A stretch of DNA of 64,000 nucleotides. It comes from Apricaphanius iberus. Taxonomy: Eukaryota > Chordata > Actinopteri > Cyprinodontiformes > Aphaniidae. The stretch is from assembly GCA_028564705.1 (NCBI GenBank), contig JAPXFQ010000899.1, positions 868,001 to 932,000 of the forward strand, written 5' to 3'. The notes under the pieces were generated by a model, which had not been told where the DNA came from, did not search any database, and saw nothing but the letters and a program-made list of their open reading frames with translations. Of the stretch, positions 47,868 to 60,053 are shown piece after piece; position 1 is the stretch's first letter; each line of letters starts with the position of its first letter. Made by a program: the position numbers and the translations under genes.

Positions 47868-48728
47868 TAGGGCTGTCAAATGATTAAAATATTCACAGAG
47901 TAGCTGTAAATTAATCACCATTCCTAAATATGACCAAAAAAACCTAAAGATTTTCAGTGTAAATAAAGGAGAGATTCAGATGCCGTTGCTCTTTTTAAAA
48001 TTTAATTTAGAAGAAATCAATTGACTTCTTGTTTAGAACTCCAGAACCACTTTCACAATGTATGTGTGGTCTCATTTGAAAAATGATTAAAAATATAGGT
48101 AGAACTAAGCCAAATTTATGAATAAAGTCAACATCTAGATATCATCGGTCTGGGTTAAACACATAAATCAAATGTCACAATTAACCATTTTCCCTTAAGT
48201 AAACATTCAACAGATTGTCTGGTTCATCACATCAGGAAATGAACACTCTTACTGTGAAGATGTACACAGCTTCTTCTGCTAATGAGTTAGCACTAATTAA
48301 AGTCCAAAAACATCACTTTAACAGATTAAGGCACATTTTTAATGCAGCGGTAAGTCACTATGAAATGTACTGAAGCTAGACAGAGAACCAACATAAATAA
48401 ATCAATATAAATACGGAGCATTTAAACTCTGCCTCGTGCACAATGAGCTGACATCCCAAGCGGACAGTAAGGGAAATTCCCACAGACAACTTATGAACTT
48501 GTAATCATATAAACCCAGTACGCCAATAGTAATATAATGTCATTTAGGATCACAAACACCTACTGCTGCACAACAATTCATAGTTTGGCTGGTTAGGAAG
48601 AACTGATGTGATGTGGGCTGAATTATAAACGGGGCACTGTCCTGTGTATGCTTTAATTGCGTTAAAACGATTCTTTTAATTCTAGGAAATAATCGACCCA
48701 CATTAATGCATTCATTTTGACAGACCTA
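47868..48728 (+). mobile_element. hAT-like element with TAGGGCTGTCAAA ends
   Basis: The left end is TAGGGCTGTCAAATGATTAA (47868), and the right end TTTTGACAGACCTA (to 48728) gives inverted TAGGTCTGTCAAAA. Flanks AGGTATAG and ACTTTTAG match at only 5 of 8, so the duplication is weak. 'ttaatcacc', 'gcgttaaaacgatt' and 'aataatcgacc' words are typical of this fish family. No transposase frame remains in 861 bp. Confidence 0.6.
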
Positions 48729-50000
48729 ACTTTTAGCAGTTTTTTTGCAAAAAGGTAGCCATGTTAGCCTTTTTTTGGTGATATAGGGCATCACTCTTGG
48801 CTGATGGCATGCCATGAAGCCATTGTGCTGGACATCGCGGGGGGAAAAAAGAACCGAAAAAAAGTGTGAATGTGCGCTGCTTTTCGGTCTGGTTCCTACC
48901 ATTTATGTCAGAACCGTTGGCTCCTGTACCACCCATCATACTGCCCTACATCAAGCACCCTCCCTCTGCTGTGTGTTTCCCTCTTTGTGAATTCATAGCG
49001 CATTCTCAACTAAATTTATTTACCAGTATTTTTTTAAAACATCCTAATATATTTCTCTAAACAGTGGTTTAAGTGGTCTCTAACCTGCAACCTGCTCTTC
49101 CAATTTCATTACTGTATATAAAAACCTTCTTTTTTTACTTTGTTCTCGACTGTATAAAAAATGAACCAAACTGCAAAATTGAACCATGTTACGCAATAAA
49201 GCAATACTTTTTGTGTACAGTTACACCCCTAATACATACATTATATGTGCATGCAGTGGCGTGCACAGACATTTTGAGGGGCAGGTGCTCAGTGTGGAAA
49301 AAGGGGCGTTTTAAGATGGTTTAATTTATTTTATTTTTATTCGATTTACGAATTTTTTCCAATTCCCCGATGAGAAAATTAAAACAAGCATGCCTACTGC
49401 AGTGCCTTTGTCAAATATCTCAAACATATGAGTTGAAATATTAGCAACAGTTTGTTAGACTCACTGATCAAAGAAAAAACGTATGTCTATTGCTGTGGAT
49501 GAGTCCACACACAGAAGCGACACGGCACAAATATTTGTGTATGTGTGCTCCTTTGACTCTGCGTGTTTTTGAGAGGGACTGCTCTGCCTCCTATCTTTAA
49601 AAGGAAAAAATCTCAACTTTCTCTCAAGACAATGGTCTGGACACGTGTGTGTGCTTGTTACTGATGGGGCTTCATCCACGGCTAGATAAATAAATGGATT
49701 GGCAGCACACTGCTCAGCTGTTGCGCCAGGGATCAAATGCTTGCACTGTATTGTGCACCCGACAGTGTTGTGCGCGACATTAAGTGAACACTTCTTAACT
49801 TTAATGGACAATGTCATGGCCACAATAAACTCCTTCAAAACGATTTGAGGTGGCCTTCTAACTCTCTGTAGCATTTCTGTGAGCTAAGGGAGGAGAGAGA
49901 AATGTTCCTTCAGGAAAGCAAGCAAAAAAGCAGAGGCACACCATGAACCTGCATGATGAATAGAAGTTTTATGTCAGATTTTTGTTTTCTGACTGACTTA
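48729..50000. other. Unassigned non-coding DNA
   Basis: 'cagtggcgtgcacagacatt' at 49257 looks like the end of a DNA transposon common in fish, but no partner end was found. The 137-aa minus ORF at 49461-49874 has no recognisable domain. Confidence 0.3.
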
Positions 50001-50613
50001 AGCCTAGTATATGCTTCTCCGACCGCACATTTGCACTCAGACGCAAACGTAATGATGGAGACGTTTTCTGTTTATAGTACTCCGCTCTTCCACTCCATTC
50101 TCTATGGTTTTGCTCGACCAGGACAGCAGGGGGTGCTAAGTTTTCATGGCGTCTCTGCCTACTATCACACAGCCTCGCTTCTGTTGGAACGACAGAAAGA
50201 AAGTTTTGATTAAGCTGTAAAGCTTTTTACAAGAAGTGCATCTTGTAGAATACTCTAGAAACACATGGAAACAAAAAACAGCAGCCATTTTTGTTGTTTT
50301 CCTACACCTTGTTCTGTTCAAAATTGGCAAAGGAACAGATTAGATAAGTTATCCTTCTAATATAAAGAATACAGTGGTCAAACGCTGCATTAACTACTGA
50401 TTACAGTGACTGTAGAGCCCCGTTCTGGTGAAGCGATCTGTGGTTGTTACCGAAAATGAGCAATCAGATGAATACGCTCTCCGTCCATGGAGACGGATAG
50501 TTAAAATTTGGGCCTCTACTCCGTGCGTCCTTGCGTAGGTGACGGAGAGCCCTTGCGTTGACGGATAATGGCGTTGCATCAATCCGTCAAAACGCAGAAG
50601 CATAAACTAGGCT
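50001..50613. mobile_element. PIF/Harbinger-type MITE, copy A
   Basis: Inverted ends AGCCTAGTATATGCTTCTCC (50001-50020) and, from the right, AGCCTAGTTTATGCTTCTGC. They are flanked by TTA on both sides (49998-50000, 50614-50616), the PIF/Harbinger target. A second copy of the family is at 55347-55974 and shares the interior 'gttttgattaa(g/a)ctgtaaag' and 'ctttttac'. No nuclease coding. Confidence 0.82.
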
Positions 50614-50639
50614 TTAATCAAGCACTTAATCCAGTTAAA

Positions 50640-51130
50640 TTTGGGACTACAGGGGAGAGACAAAACAATCATTGAGCTAGTGAAGAAAATTTTTGTATTT
50701 CAAGCCAAACTAAACATTTTCAATCCTGACTTGACTAGGGAAAGAAGGCTGAATTTTCCCAGACTCCGTAAATCCACCTTGCCCAACAGCAGAAATTATT
50801 GATTTAGTTGAGAATCTAAAGGACAACTTTGCAAGTTGCCTAGATGTAGATGGTCTATTACTTCCTACATAGGCGATGCACGTGACCCATTTGCTTGCAT
50901 TGCTAAAGAAACATTGCCCATCAAAGCAAAGCAAGTGGTGTCTTCTATCGACAAGGGACAGTTCCTTCTTGAGTTAGTGGACATGCAGTCATCACTTACA
51001 ATGCCACAAGAGCTGCGCACAAATGGCCCCACTAAGTTTTGGAGTCAGCTGACTGCCTATGGTAGTCTACGCATGAACATTCGGAAACAGCCATTGTATG
51101 TTCCTGTATTTCAGAGGCACGGCTTAGGGA
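50640..51130 (+). pseudogene. hAT transposase C-terminal remnant
   Basis: Plus-strand frames give IDLVENLKDNFASCLDVDGL, then DPFACIAKETLPIKAKQV, GQFLLELVDMQSSLTMPQEL, and TKFWSQLTAYGSLRMNIRKQ PLYV. The pattern (LxxLxxxF, DPF, LELxDMQ, FWxxL) resembles the region before and into the dimerisation domain of hAT transposases of the type found in domesticated ZBED/SCAND3-like genes. Frames change and stops occur near 50803 and 50869. The open part is 50836-51264. Family assignment is tentative. Confidence 0.45.
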
Positions 51131-51253
51131 GTCCTAAACAAAGGGGATTAGACTTTTTTTTAAACAGCTTGCTGAACAGCTTCTCCAAGATATCCTACCC
51201 CACCTATAAGAGATGTCCAGTTCGGTTCAACTTCTACTGGTGTAAGTTTATAC

Positions 51254-51631
51254 TAGGGATGTGAATTAGTAAGAATCTGGCAATACGATATGTATCACTA
51301 TGCAAATGGGCTGATACAATATATTGCAATATATCAAAATACTACATATTGTGTAGAAGACTAGATATTGTGATTGTTTACAACTGAATTTAACTGTAGA
51401 AAATCTGTCACAAAATTCTAAACACTCCAATCTCTTTTACTATTGGATCTAGTTTATCCACTGGAAAAAAGGTGAAAATAACCACTAACTAGCAGTCATA
51501 CTTTTTGTGACAAAAATTACTGTGATTATTAATGGTTTAATTAATCAATACTTTGCTTTTGAATATCAATACAATATTTTGACATAAAATACTGCGATAT
51601 ATTGGCATATCAATATTTTCTTACGTCCCTA
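51254..51631 (+). mobile_element. hAT-like MITE with TAGGGA(T/C)GT ends
   Basis: The left end is TAGGGATGTGAATTAG and the right end TTTCTTACGTCCCTA, inverted over about 10 bases. The interior has 'gcaatacgatatg', 'atattgcaatatatc' and 'ctgcgatatattgg' words. The flanks do not match, so the 8-bp duplication is lost or the copy was rearranged. It directly follows the transposase remnant at 50640-51130. Confidence 0.55.
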
Positions 51632-53939
51632 GTCCGACTTAAGTAGAAGTAAGCCAATAATACGGCCTTCTTTTACTGCATGTAAACACACTATTACGGC
51701 AAGCTTGATCAGAGGTGGAGATGATTGCAATCTCAATAACTAACTGTAACTGTCTGGGATTCCCTACAAAACTTTACCAACTGACAGAATAATTTTGGTT
51801 GCACGTGGGATGTATGTAATTAAATTAGAACGTGCTTTGGACTGAACTATGTAGTTAAAGGTATAAATTTGATCTGCTTCTATAAAGCCCCTTGAAATGA
51901 AATTGGCAGTGAATTGGGGACTGGATTGAACCTCCTGCAGTTTTTGTATGACAATTATTGTGAATTAATTATCATTTTAAGACTCCTGCACAGAGCTAAA
52001 GCACACCTAACAATTTCCTGTTACTACCAATCTTCTCAATATCCTTCTCCTTTAATTATCTAGTTTCTCCTATCTTTCTCACCTTTTTTTTGTCTCACCT
52101 CCTCCCTACAAAATGAATTTTCGCTGCAGAATGGTTACTGCAGCAAAGGTATGCACACACCTTGGACTCAGTTACCTTTCTCTCCCCCTCCTCTCCACAT
52201 TTCATCACATTTCCCCTCATTTGGTCTCTGTCTAGAGCTCAAATTTTATACTGCGTCTTTCACAACATTTAAAGGTGCTACGTATCAACTAAATTAAATA
52301 ATTTATTCCTCCTCTCTCTGCCCCCTCATCCCCCCACCTATCTCGCTTTCCTTACATCTTTCTGACCTTTAACAATGCAATCATCAGAGCGATGCCATTT
52401 AAAAGCGCATAAACACAAATTTACAAAGTGCCACACAGCAAAAGGTTAAATAATGACTTATAATGTGATAGTACCTATACTTTGCTCTAATTGATATATC
52501 CGTCAATTTTTAGGTCTAAATCTGAACATCTTTGGCTGTCAGTACTCAAAGAGACATCTCTCTGTGCCACAGGGACTCACATGACAGAAGTGACCTTTCA
52601 GCCTCAGTCCTGAATTTTTACCCACGTTTTGGCTTGATAGCTCATAATTAGTCGATGGGTGTGACTATATAAATTACACATGATAGAGGATTTTCACACA
52701 CTATTACATCCTGGGTGGGTGTGTGTGGGTCTGCAGGCAGCAGAACAAGGCTGGCCAGTGTTCAGTGTGGCAGGAGTGGGAGAGAAAATGTCATAAAGCC
52801 TCGATTGAACTTTAATGACAGAACACAGACTGGGAAGAAGGGATGTGCAGTTACCACTTAGCTTTTTTTCCTCCACCCATATCTGCTTCTCGTTCTTCCC
52901 TCTGAAATATGGGAAAGCTCCACAATCCGACTCGATGACAGATTACGACAGGATTCATGCCCCACTAACACAATAATACTGTGGATATGGAGGAGCAAGG
53001 TGTGGGAGGAAAAATATGTACATGCAGGGGAGAGATGAGAATAGGGTGAAACTTAACTAATACTTTAATTACTTTGATTTTAATTACTTGATTTCCATTT
53101 ACCTAAATTCTATTTCGGAGGCAGGCTTATTTATTTATTTTTCTAGATGCAAACAACATTTTAAACACTCTTTAAAGTCTAGCCCAAGCTGTCGATTCAG
53201 TCTAAAATGCGTATACCCTCATTACGGAAAACACTGCAAGAAATGCATAAAATACAGCTTTTAAATGAAAGGCAATCGTGCTGGCCATCAAAGAAGTAAA
53301 TAAAACTACATAGTGTAAGCTTGACATCAATGAACCGATGGTGAGACATTGGAGGAGGCAGTGGTAAGAACTGAATCAGAGTAAAAAGATGAGAAAAGTT
53401 CTCAGAGGACATAAAGAAACTGAGGAAGATTACTTCTGTGGCTTTACAGCGCAAGAGGAAAATGAAGATGGCGAACAATGACTTTCCTGATGGGCTAAAG
53501 TATGTTTTATTTTCTAACCAGTCATGTTACTGTCATGCTGAGTCGTTGCCGTACTAACGGTTTTTCCTGTAGTTTGAAAAGAAAGCATGTTTTAAATAAA
53601 AAAGAAATCTTTAGTGTACCGTCTTTCTGTATGTAAATATTTTATGTTATACATGAAAACATGCAGCTTATATTTAGGTGCATCCTATATGTGTACAAGA
53701 CATTTATTTTCTTTAAAAATTTTGTTGGTGTGTCTTTTATTCAGGTGTGCTCAATAGTCTAAGAATTATGGCATATCCTTTGGTCTTTTCAGTTTTGGCA
53801 CAAGCAGTCACAAACTTTAATGTATTTTTGCTTGATTTTTCTGTGAAAGACCAACTCAGATTAGTACATTACCGTGAAGTAAAAAAAAAAAAAGGATACA
53901 TGGTTTTCACTTCTTTTGTTAATTTTTTTTGACAAATAG
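51632..53939. other. Unassigned non-coding DNA
   Basis: Pyrimidine-rich tracts at 52010-52110 and 52170-52350, otherwise ordinary AT-rich sequence. No supported exon. A MITE end resembling that at 37658 is at about 51676-51692. Confidence 0.3.
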
Positions 53940-54090
53940 TCTACTATTTTGGCTTTTCCCTTCAGGGGTTGCTACAGCCATTTAGTCTTATCCTCTGCCC
54001 TCACACCAACTAACTTCATGTCCTCTTTTACCACATACATAAATCTTCTTTTTGGTCTTCTCTCTGCCTCCTGGCTGTTGGCTCCAACAA
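53940..54090 (-). pseudogene. LINE ORF2 C-terminal scrap
   Basis: The minus strand encodes RRPKRRFMYVVKEDMKLVGV then RAEDKTKWL and a stop. This matches the recurrent C-terminal motif GRPKRRFMDVVKEDMK of certain fish non-LTR retrotransposons whose ORF extends past the RT. The clade (RTE-like or other) is uncertain. The rest of the ORF is absent. Confidence 0.6.
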
Positions 54091-54502
54091 AAAAGACTCT
54101 CAAAGTGTAGTAACCATTTGTATTCAGTCCCCCTGGTAATGATAATGTTATGTTGAACAATAGAAATGTGTTTGATTTTGTTCATACAGAGTTTTACAAC
54201 ATGCAGACACTCGTTGTGTTTTCCACTGCTGTGTAGAATAGCCTCTTTGATGTTAGAATGTGACTCTCCCATGTGAAGCTGTGTTAAAGTTTATGAATAA
54301 AAATTGTTTGAGACTTGTTAGATTGTACGCCAATCCCCTGTTCTCGGAATTGGTGAAGGAGGATTGGAGTGTTGCCACAAATGTGCTGTTATTCTTGTAA
54401 GTAAAGGAGAAATTTTGCATTTAAAAATGGGGGAAAAACTGTGGTATATAAAAAAAAACTAGGTCTGGGCGATAAATCGATTTTTTACCAATGTAATGCT
54501 TA

Positions 54503-54851
54503 TGGTGCTTTCAGCGCGAAGGCTTTGTCAGCATCAGCAGCGTCAAGATTACATGTTAAGTCTGCTGTTGAGGCTGTTGGAGGAGCTTTGGCTCAATCAA
54601 CTTTTCAAACTTTTTCTGTGTTTAAAGCTTCAAAGCTCAAAACGCTAGCAACACAGAAGTTCAGCTAGTTGAACGTCGATGTTGCCTAGCCAACCATGAT
54701 CCGCTAGTGTTTAAAACATCCAGCAAATAAAGACCCGCCTACGAGTTACGCAAGCTTCAGCCTAAAAATGTATCTTCTGTGTATTTGGGTTTAACTAGTC
54801 GCTTTATGAGCATTGCTTGATGCTGACAAAACTTGCGGTCTGAATGCACTA
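54503..54851. mobile_element. PIF/Harbinger-type MITE, copy B
   Basis: 349 bp. The left end is TGGTGCTTTCAGCGCGAAGG; the right end inverted is TAGTGCATTCAGACCGCAAG. It is bordered by TTA on both sides (54500-54502, 54852-54854). Its ends resemble those of the Harbinger at 5324-6106 (GCTGCATTCAGACC), so it may derive from that family. It splits a hAT-like end, 'taggtctgggcgataaatcg', at about 54462-54481. Confidence 0.65.
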
Positions 54852-55346
54852 TTAGACTTCCATAGCTCGGAGTGAAGTCAACCCACCCGGGACCTACCAT
54901 CTTGTTTTACTAATTTACAGCTTTAAATTAAACTTTGAATTTAGGTCAGCTCCAGGACTGGAAGACTGAAATAAAACAATTGCAATTTCTTTATAAGACA
55001 CACAGGTTGAACAAAAATCAGCAACATAAAAAAAACTAATAAAAATCGGATATCGATATTGAAACGGTCAAGGACTGTAAATCAGTTAATTTCGGAATAG
55101 CAATCTAGTTTTTGAATCAGAGGTCATGGGCTATTGGAGGGCAAAAAATAATCTGATCTATGACCAGCTTTTTTGTTTTTAATATTGACCTATCATAAGA
55201 ATGGACAAAATGCCAGCACACGGGTAAGAAGAGTGAAGTGGTGAAATGACAAACTTGACAATATTGACAAATTTTTTTAACAGTATAGTTATTTTTACAA
55301 AATAATTAAGAAAGCATAAACAAGATCTTTAAAAGTAGGCAAATTA

Positions 55347-55974
55347 AGCCTAGTTTATGCTTCTCCGTCAGCAGGTTTGCACCCAGACACAGACATATTG
55401 ACCGAGATGTTTTTTGTTTATAGTTCTCCGTTGATTTTTCAGTGTTGCAAAGCAGTTCCCCTTTAGGACAGCAGGAGTTTTTATGGCGGGTCTGCCTAAC
55501 ATTGGAGTGTCATTTCTGGTTTACTAGAGTTTATTTTCTTCAGCTTGTGAACTCATTACCACTAAAGGAACAACGACTGACAAAAAGTACGTTTTGATTA
55601 AACTGTAAAGCTTTTTACTAGAATGCAGCTCATATAATACTAAATGCATGTAAACAAATACAGCAGTCTGTTTTGTTGTTTCTGTTGCTCTACAACTCCA
55701 CAACTTACTATAACATAGCATGTAGTGTCCAAACGCTGCATTGACTACTGATTACAGCGACTATAGAACATTACAACATTCTGGTGAAATGATCTCTGGC
55801 TGTTGTTGAGCTGACCAATCACATGCATATGCTCTCTACTGACAGAGATGGATAATTCGAAAATTTGGCTCTACTCCATCCGTCATTGTGTAGGTGATGG
55901 AGACCTCTTGCTTTGACGGATAATGGTGCTGCATAAATCAGTTTCAATGTAGACAGAGAATTATACACTAGGCT
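55347..55974. mobile_element. PIF/Harbinger-type MITE, copy C
   Basis: 628 bp, the same family and orientation as 50001-50613. The left end is AGCCTAGTTTATGCTTCTCC; the right end inverted is AGCCTAGTGTATAATTCTCT. TTA duplications at 55344-55346 and 55975-55977. The interior shares the 'actgattacag(t/c)gact' and 'gtaggtgatggag' type blocks with copy A. Non-coding. Confidence 0.82.
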
Positions 55975-55977
55975 TTA

Positions 55978-57089
55978 GGCTTTTGTGTTTTATATAAACA
56001 GTGGCTTTTCACGGTCTTGTGAAAATTCTCTTCTTTTTCGTAATCAATACGTCAAATAATGTCAGCTGACCACCAATAATGGCCGCTTTTCAGTTTTAAT
56101 GAACAGAAATTAAATGATCCTATATATTATTGTATGACTTTTTTTTTATAAACGGGATAATAATATGTTATTATAATGTTTGGTTGAACCAGTGCTCAAA
56201 TTCATCATACCCGAAATTTAAGTCTACCCTTAATTTAAGTCTAAGGTTTGCAGACAGAATTCACACTGAAAATTGTTTCAAACCATGTTGTCTTGCTAAC
56301 TGGGGCTTTTTCCATGTATTCTTGTTTATTGATTGCAGATGTTTCTTCTCACTGAGCAGCCTCTGCCAAAAATCCAAAAGGAAACATTCAAGTCTTTAAT
56401 TAATCAAATTCACCTGCGGACTTCGAGAGGAACACCTAGTTACAGCCTAATGAGGATAATTACAATTTAGAGCCCTAATCTTAAGCAAGTGCCCATGATA
56501 AAAGGTTTTTATCTGCTCTACTAAAGAACCATTCAGCTGTCATCAATTATGAGAGGATGTGAGAGCGGGAGGTCAACACATTAAAAATTCAATTTTAACA
56601 GCCAGAACAAAGATAATCCAAAGCCAATCTCCCACAGCAGATGGGTAATGTTTGATTATAGGATTTTCGTTGAATTTATAACATTAGAAGTTTAATTAAC
56701 TCATGCATTGAAAGAAGCTCTAACACAACCAAATCCTGAAAAATCAATCACTGTAATTTCATAAAGTCGTACATCTAAAGGGATTCTCACTGGCCTGAAT
56801 CAATTTTCTGTGAACAGTTTAACAAGCCAAATTTCAGAAATAATCGTTATGAGCCAACAGATACTGGATATCATTGCAGCTGTCAACTATATTATGAAGA
56901 CAGACAAGTCCCTGGAGATATGCCAGCTCGGTCACACTATTTCATGGCTCATTAATACAGCATCTACGTGTTAATGAATAATATGCTGGTGAGTGTACCT
57001 TTCTGATAATGCTGAACCATGACAAGGCATTTCATTGCAACTTCTGATTACATAAATAGGTCTCAGAACAACCTGAGAGAGACCTGAAT
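55978..57089. other. Repeat-poor non-coding DNA
   Basis: About 1.1 kb with no repeat ends. The segment 56400-57000 is compositionally even, with several ATTA/TAAT words and no ORF. It could be conserved intronic DNA, but this cannot be shown from one sequence. Confidence 0.3.
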
Positions 57090-57170
57090 TCAATTCAATT
57101 CAAATTCAAAGATACTTTATTGATCCCCGAGGGGAAATTTCAGTTTACAGTACAACCTGTCCAGGCCACT
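57090..57170 (-). repeat. LINE 3' terminus fragment
   Basis: 'gatactttattgatccccga' followed by 'ggggaaattt' is the reverse complement of a common fish LINE 3' end, preceded on this strand by an 'attcaattcaattcaaattc' tail. Only the last part of a 5'-truncated copy remains. Confidence 0.55.
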
Positions 57171-57635
57171 GAAGGGCTTGCAGCCGCCAGAGCAGCGCTC
57201 CCATGTATGGTTACAAAACAAATAAAGCCATCGCTGCTGTTCATGTGCTTGGATTGGTCGGTTACCAAACTCTTTCACAGAACAATTATTTAAAAAAGCA
57301 AAGACCAGCCTTCCACCAAGCTACTTCAGGTCACTCATAAGGCTTGACTCAAGCTTGTGACATCCAGAACATGTGAGCTTCCACAAAAAACAAATAAAGA
57401 AACTCAAACAGAGCCAAAGAAAGTGTGTAGGTGATCTCTGCAAGGTTGATACAAAGCGTTAACCTGATCCACCCTATAGCTATTAGACCGAGATCATGAG
57501 AAGTATTGATAGATGAGATCAACCTAGATCCCTACTAATTTATTCACTTATATGAAATATAAATTGTTTTTTTCTCATCAAACTGTACTAGATTGTTAGT
57601 TTGACCTCAGCACATACAATAGATTTAACCGATAC

Positions 57636-57771
57636 GATACTGGTATCAGGGCCGATACCATTCTTATGTACTGTATCTATATCGGTTGCAGTTATCCGTA
57701 TACCATGAACCGATACTCTGCAATAATTTCAACGAATTTTTTTTTTCACTTGAAATGTTAGTTTTGTGGTC

Positions 57772-57807
<36 letters not shown>

Positions 57808-58022
57808 TTTTGGTCATTTATATATATATATATATATATATATAGATGATCTAATTCACCATCATTTGTTCTAACAGAGAAGAAAATAAAACCTGTCCTC
57901 CAATTCATAAAAAAAAAATTGCGGGGTAGAAGTATCGGTATTGGTACTATGTATCGACAAGTACTCAAATCCAAGTATCGGTATCTTATCAGTTTCAAAA
58001 AAGCGATATTGTTGCATACCTA
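57636..58022 (+). mobile_element. hAT-like MITE, TACCGATAC family, copy 3
   Basis: It contains 'accgatacgatactggtatc', 'gaaccgatactctgcaataa', 'gaagaaaataaaacctgtcc', 'tatcgacaagtactcaaatc' and ends 'gttgcatacctagta' at 58022. It matches copies at 7359 (inverted) and 45130. Two TA runs have expanded within it. Confidence 0.68.
57774..57844. repeat. Two (TA)n microsatellites
   Basis: (TA)n at 57774-57804 and again at 57819-57844, each preceded by 'ggtcattta', so the unit 'ggtcattta(TA)n' is duplicated inside the MITE at 57636-58022. Confidence 0.95.
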
Positions 58023-58972
58023 GTATATAGTAAGAAAATAAGGGAAAATAGGCACAACTTTCCCACTACGGATAAAGTGCCTAAAATTTGATGGTATGAG
58101 TTAAATATACATCAACAGGCATTCGTGGAAGTCAGTGCTTCACATCCATCCTGTTAGTTAATGTGTCACTTTGATGCCAAACAAGCACCAGTTATATCAC
58201 ACACAAACACACACAGCTGCTTGAACCAACAGTAGCATGGCTAACAAGGCAGCTAAAAAAAGAAAGGATGGAAAAGGAAGAGGACAAACAGAGGAAAGAA
58301 CAGGAAATCATCTGATAGGTCTGACCAAAGAGTAATCATACACAAACTTACCATTACTAGCAGGATAAATTAAAATAAGGTTTCTATTAAGGAGATAAAA
58401 TGGAAAGACAGCAGGTCAGCGCTACCAACTGTGCCAGAGTGAGGACAACCGAGAATGGAATCAGATGTTACACATGCAAGGTTATAATGCCAGCCTAAGT
58501 AAATAATTCACTGCCACAAAATAAAAATAATCATCTTATTTGTGACAATCTTAGCTGTTTGTGTGATAGCTGTAATAACCTCATCTCTTTGATTCCCTGG
58601 AGATATCACAGACACATCATATCTGTGCCATCTGTCAATTTTGGGCCGACATGGGGAGCAATGGGAGCAAGTTGATAAGGAGAGGAGAAGCTCTATGACC
58701 ATTTTAGTCATTGAGGCTGGCAGCTTTAGGCACAGAGCTAAAGAGAGGCTGTTAGGAGAGGAGACTGCTGGACACGTGTTGAGCTCATAAAGAGGCTTTA
58801 TATGTATATGGGCAATACTGATGCACAACCTGAAACCTTGCATAAATATGAGCAAACCCAATATCCTGCCAACATGACACACATGCGGATGAGTAAACCT
58901 GCTGTGTGACTCGACAGAAACACAGAAAACACATGAGCAACAGAATCTAGAAAACTCAGCCTTATTTTTGCT
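58023..58972. other. Unassigned non-coding DNA
   Basis: The 124-aa minus ORF at 58508-58882 has no recognised domain and no splice support. Nothing else seen. Confidence 0.3.
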
Positions 58973-59429
58973 TTAGTGCCTTGCATTATTCATGTCACTT
59001 TAAACTTCTTTAGCTTTTTGAGTGACAGACCAACACAAAAAAGTAGATAACTGCAAAGTGGTTCATTGTAACGCCAAGGGAAGTAATTAAAAAGCCCCAT
59101 TTAATGTTTGCCACAAGCCATGTACTGTAGGAGACACAGCAAACGTGTGTTGAAAGGTGCTCTGGTCAGAAAACAACAAAGAGGAAAAAATTTTCACATA
59201 CAGTATGTAAAGCTCTATGTTTGCAGAAAGTCAGTATAGTATCATCCCCAACGGTGAAACATGGTGGTGGGAATGCTTTTCTTCAGCAGCGATATGGAAG
59301 CTGGTTAAAGTTCTGCAAAGTTCACGTTTCAGAGAGACAGCGAAAGTTTAGACCAAAGCATATTTTGAAATGAGCTGCAGTGGAGGGATGAGGAGAACCA
59401 GAGAGCATCTGATTAAAACAACAAACAGA

Positions 59430-59855
59430 TGAGGCACAGAGGACAGGCAAACTGGCATGGCAGGAAATGAAAGGAACTCATAAGAAGTGGAGGAAACTGA
59501 CAGATTTATAACTTCTAGGGGAGGTGATTAATAACATGAGAATCAGGTGAGTCGAATTAACACAATACTGTGAACCTGAGTGAGGACCTAGTCCAAGGAG
59601 TTTAGGGCAAATTACCTATTAAAATCCAAGTGAATAAGCAGAGATCTAAAGAAGTTACAAAAGAAGCCATTAAAATAAAGACTAACGATTAAAGGACTAA
59701 AATAAGGATCTAAATAATCACAAGAAGAACCAAAATCAAAAAAACTATGAACTCAAAACAAGAGAGGGAATCAGCATGAGTTAGAAAACCAAATAAGACC
59801 TAAAAAATACCTCAAAGGAAATATAAAAAAACAAAAACAACACAAAGATCTGTGG
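59430..59855 (+). repeat. A-rich dispersed repeat, copy 3 (in Tc1)
   Basis: A-biased sequence with 'ggggaggtgattaataac', 'gaatcaggtgagtcg', 'gactaacgattaaagg' and 'ctatgaactcaaaaca', similar in composition and words to 6670-7350 and 39440-39861. It lies between two halves of the Tc1 element, so it inserted after the Tc1. Exact ends unknown. Confidence 0.45.
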
Positions 59856-59858
59856 ATT

Positions 59859-60053
59859 GTGAGATTCTTATGTAGTAGAATGTCGAAGTCTAGGTGTAAA
59901 TCATATTCAGAATTTGTGGCAAGACTGCAAAACTGCTCCCCATGCAATCAAATTGAGTTAGTTTTTAAAAGAGGATGGACAGATGGACAGAAATTTGAGT
60001 CTCAGGATAGGCAAAGTTGGCAGAAACATACCCTAAAGCCCCAAGAAGGCTGA
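59859..60053 (+). pseudogene. Tc1-like transposase C-terminus
   Basis: Plus-strand ORF with SRCKSYSEFVARLQNCSP then NQIELVFKRGWTDGQKFESQ, SWQKHTLKPQEG. It corresponds to the terminal part of the Tc1 DDE domain, where the family has NLWQDLKTA and EEWAKIS-like sequence. 'aatttgtggcaagactgcaa' is the DNA counterpart of the ENLWQDLK block. The catalytic residues lie in the missing middle. Confidence 0.55.

Noticed and set aside
49461..49874. 137-aa minus-strand ORF as a gene
   Set aside because: No domain, no splice context, and it overlaps a likely DNA-transposon region starting at 49257.
58508..58882. 124-aa minus-strand ORF as a gene
   Set aside because: Length alone is the only support; the composition looks like ordinary intron sequence and no motif is visible.
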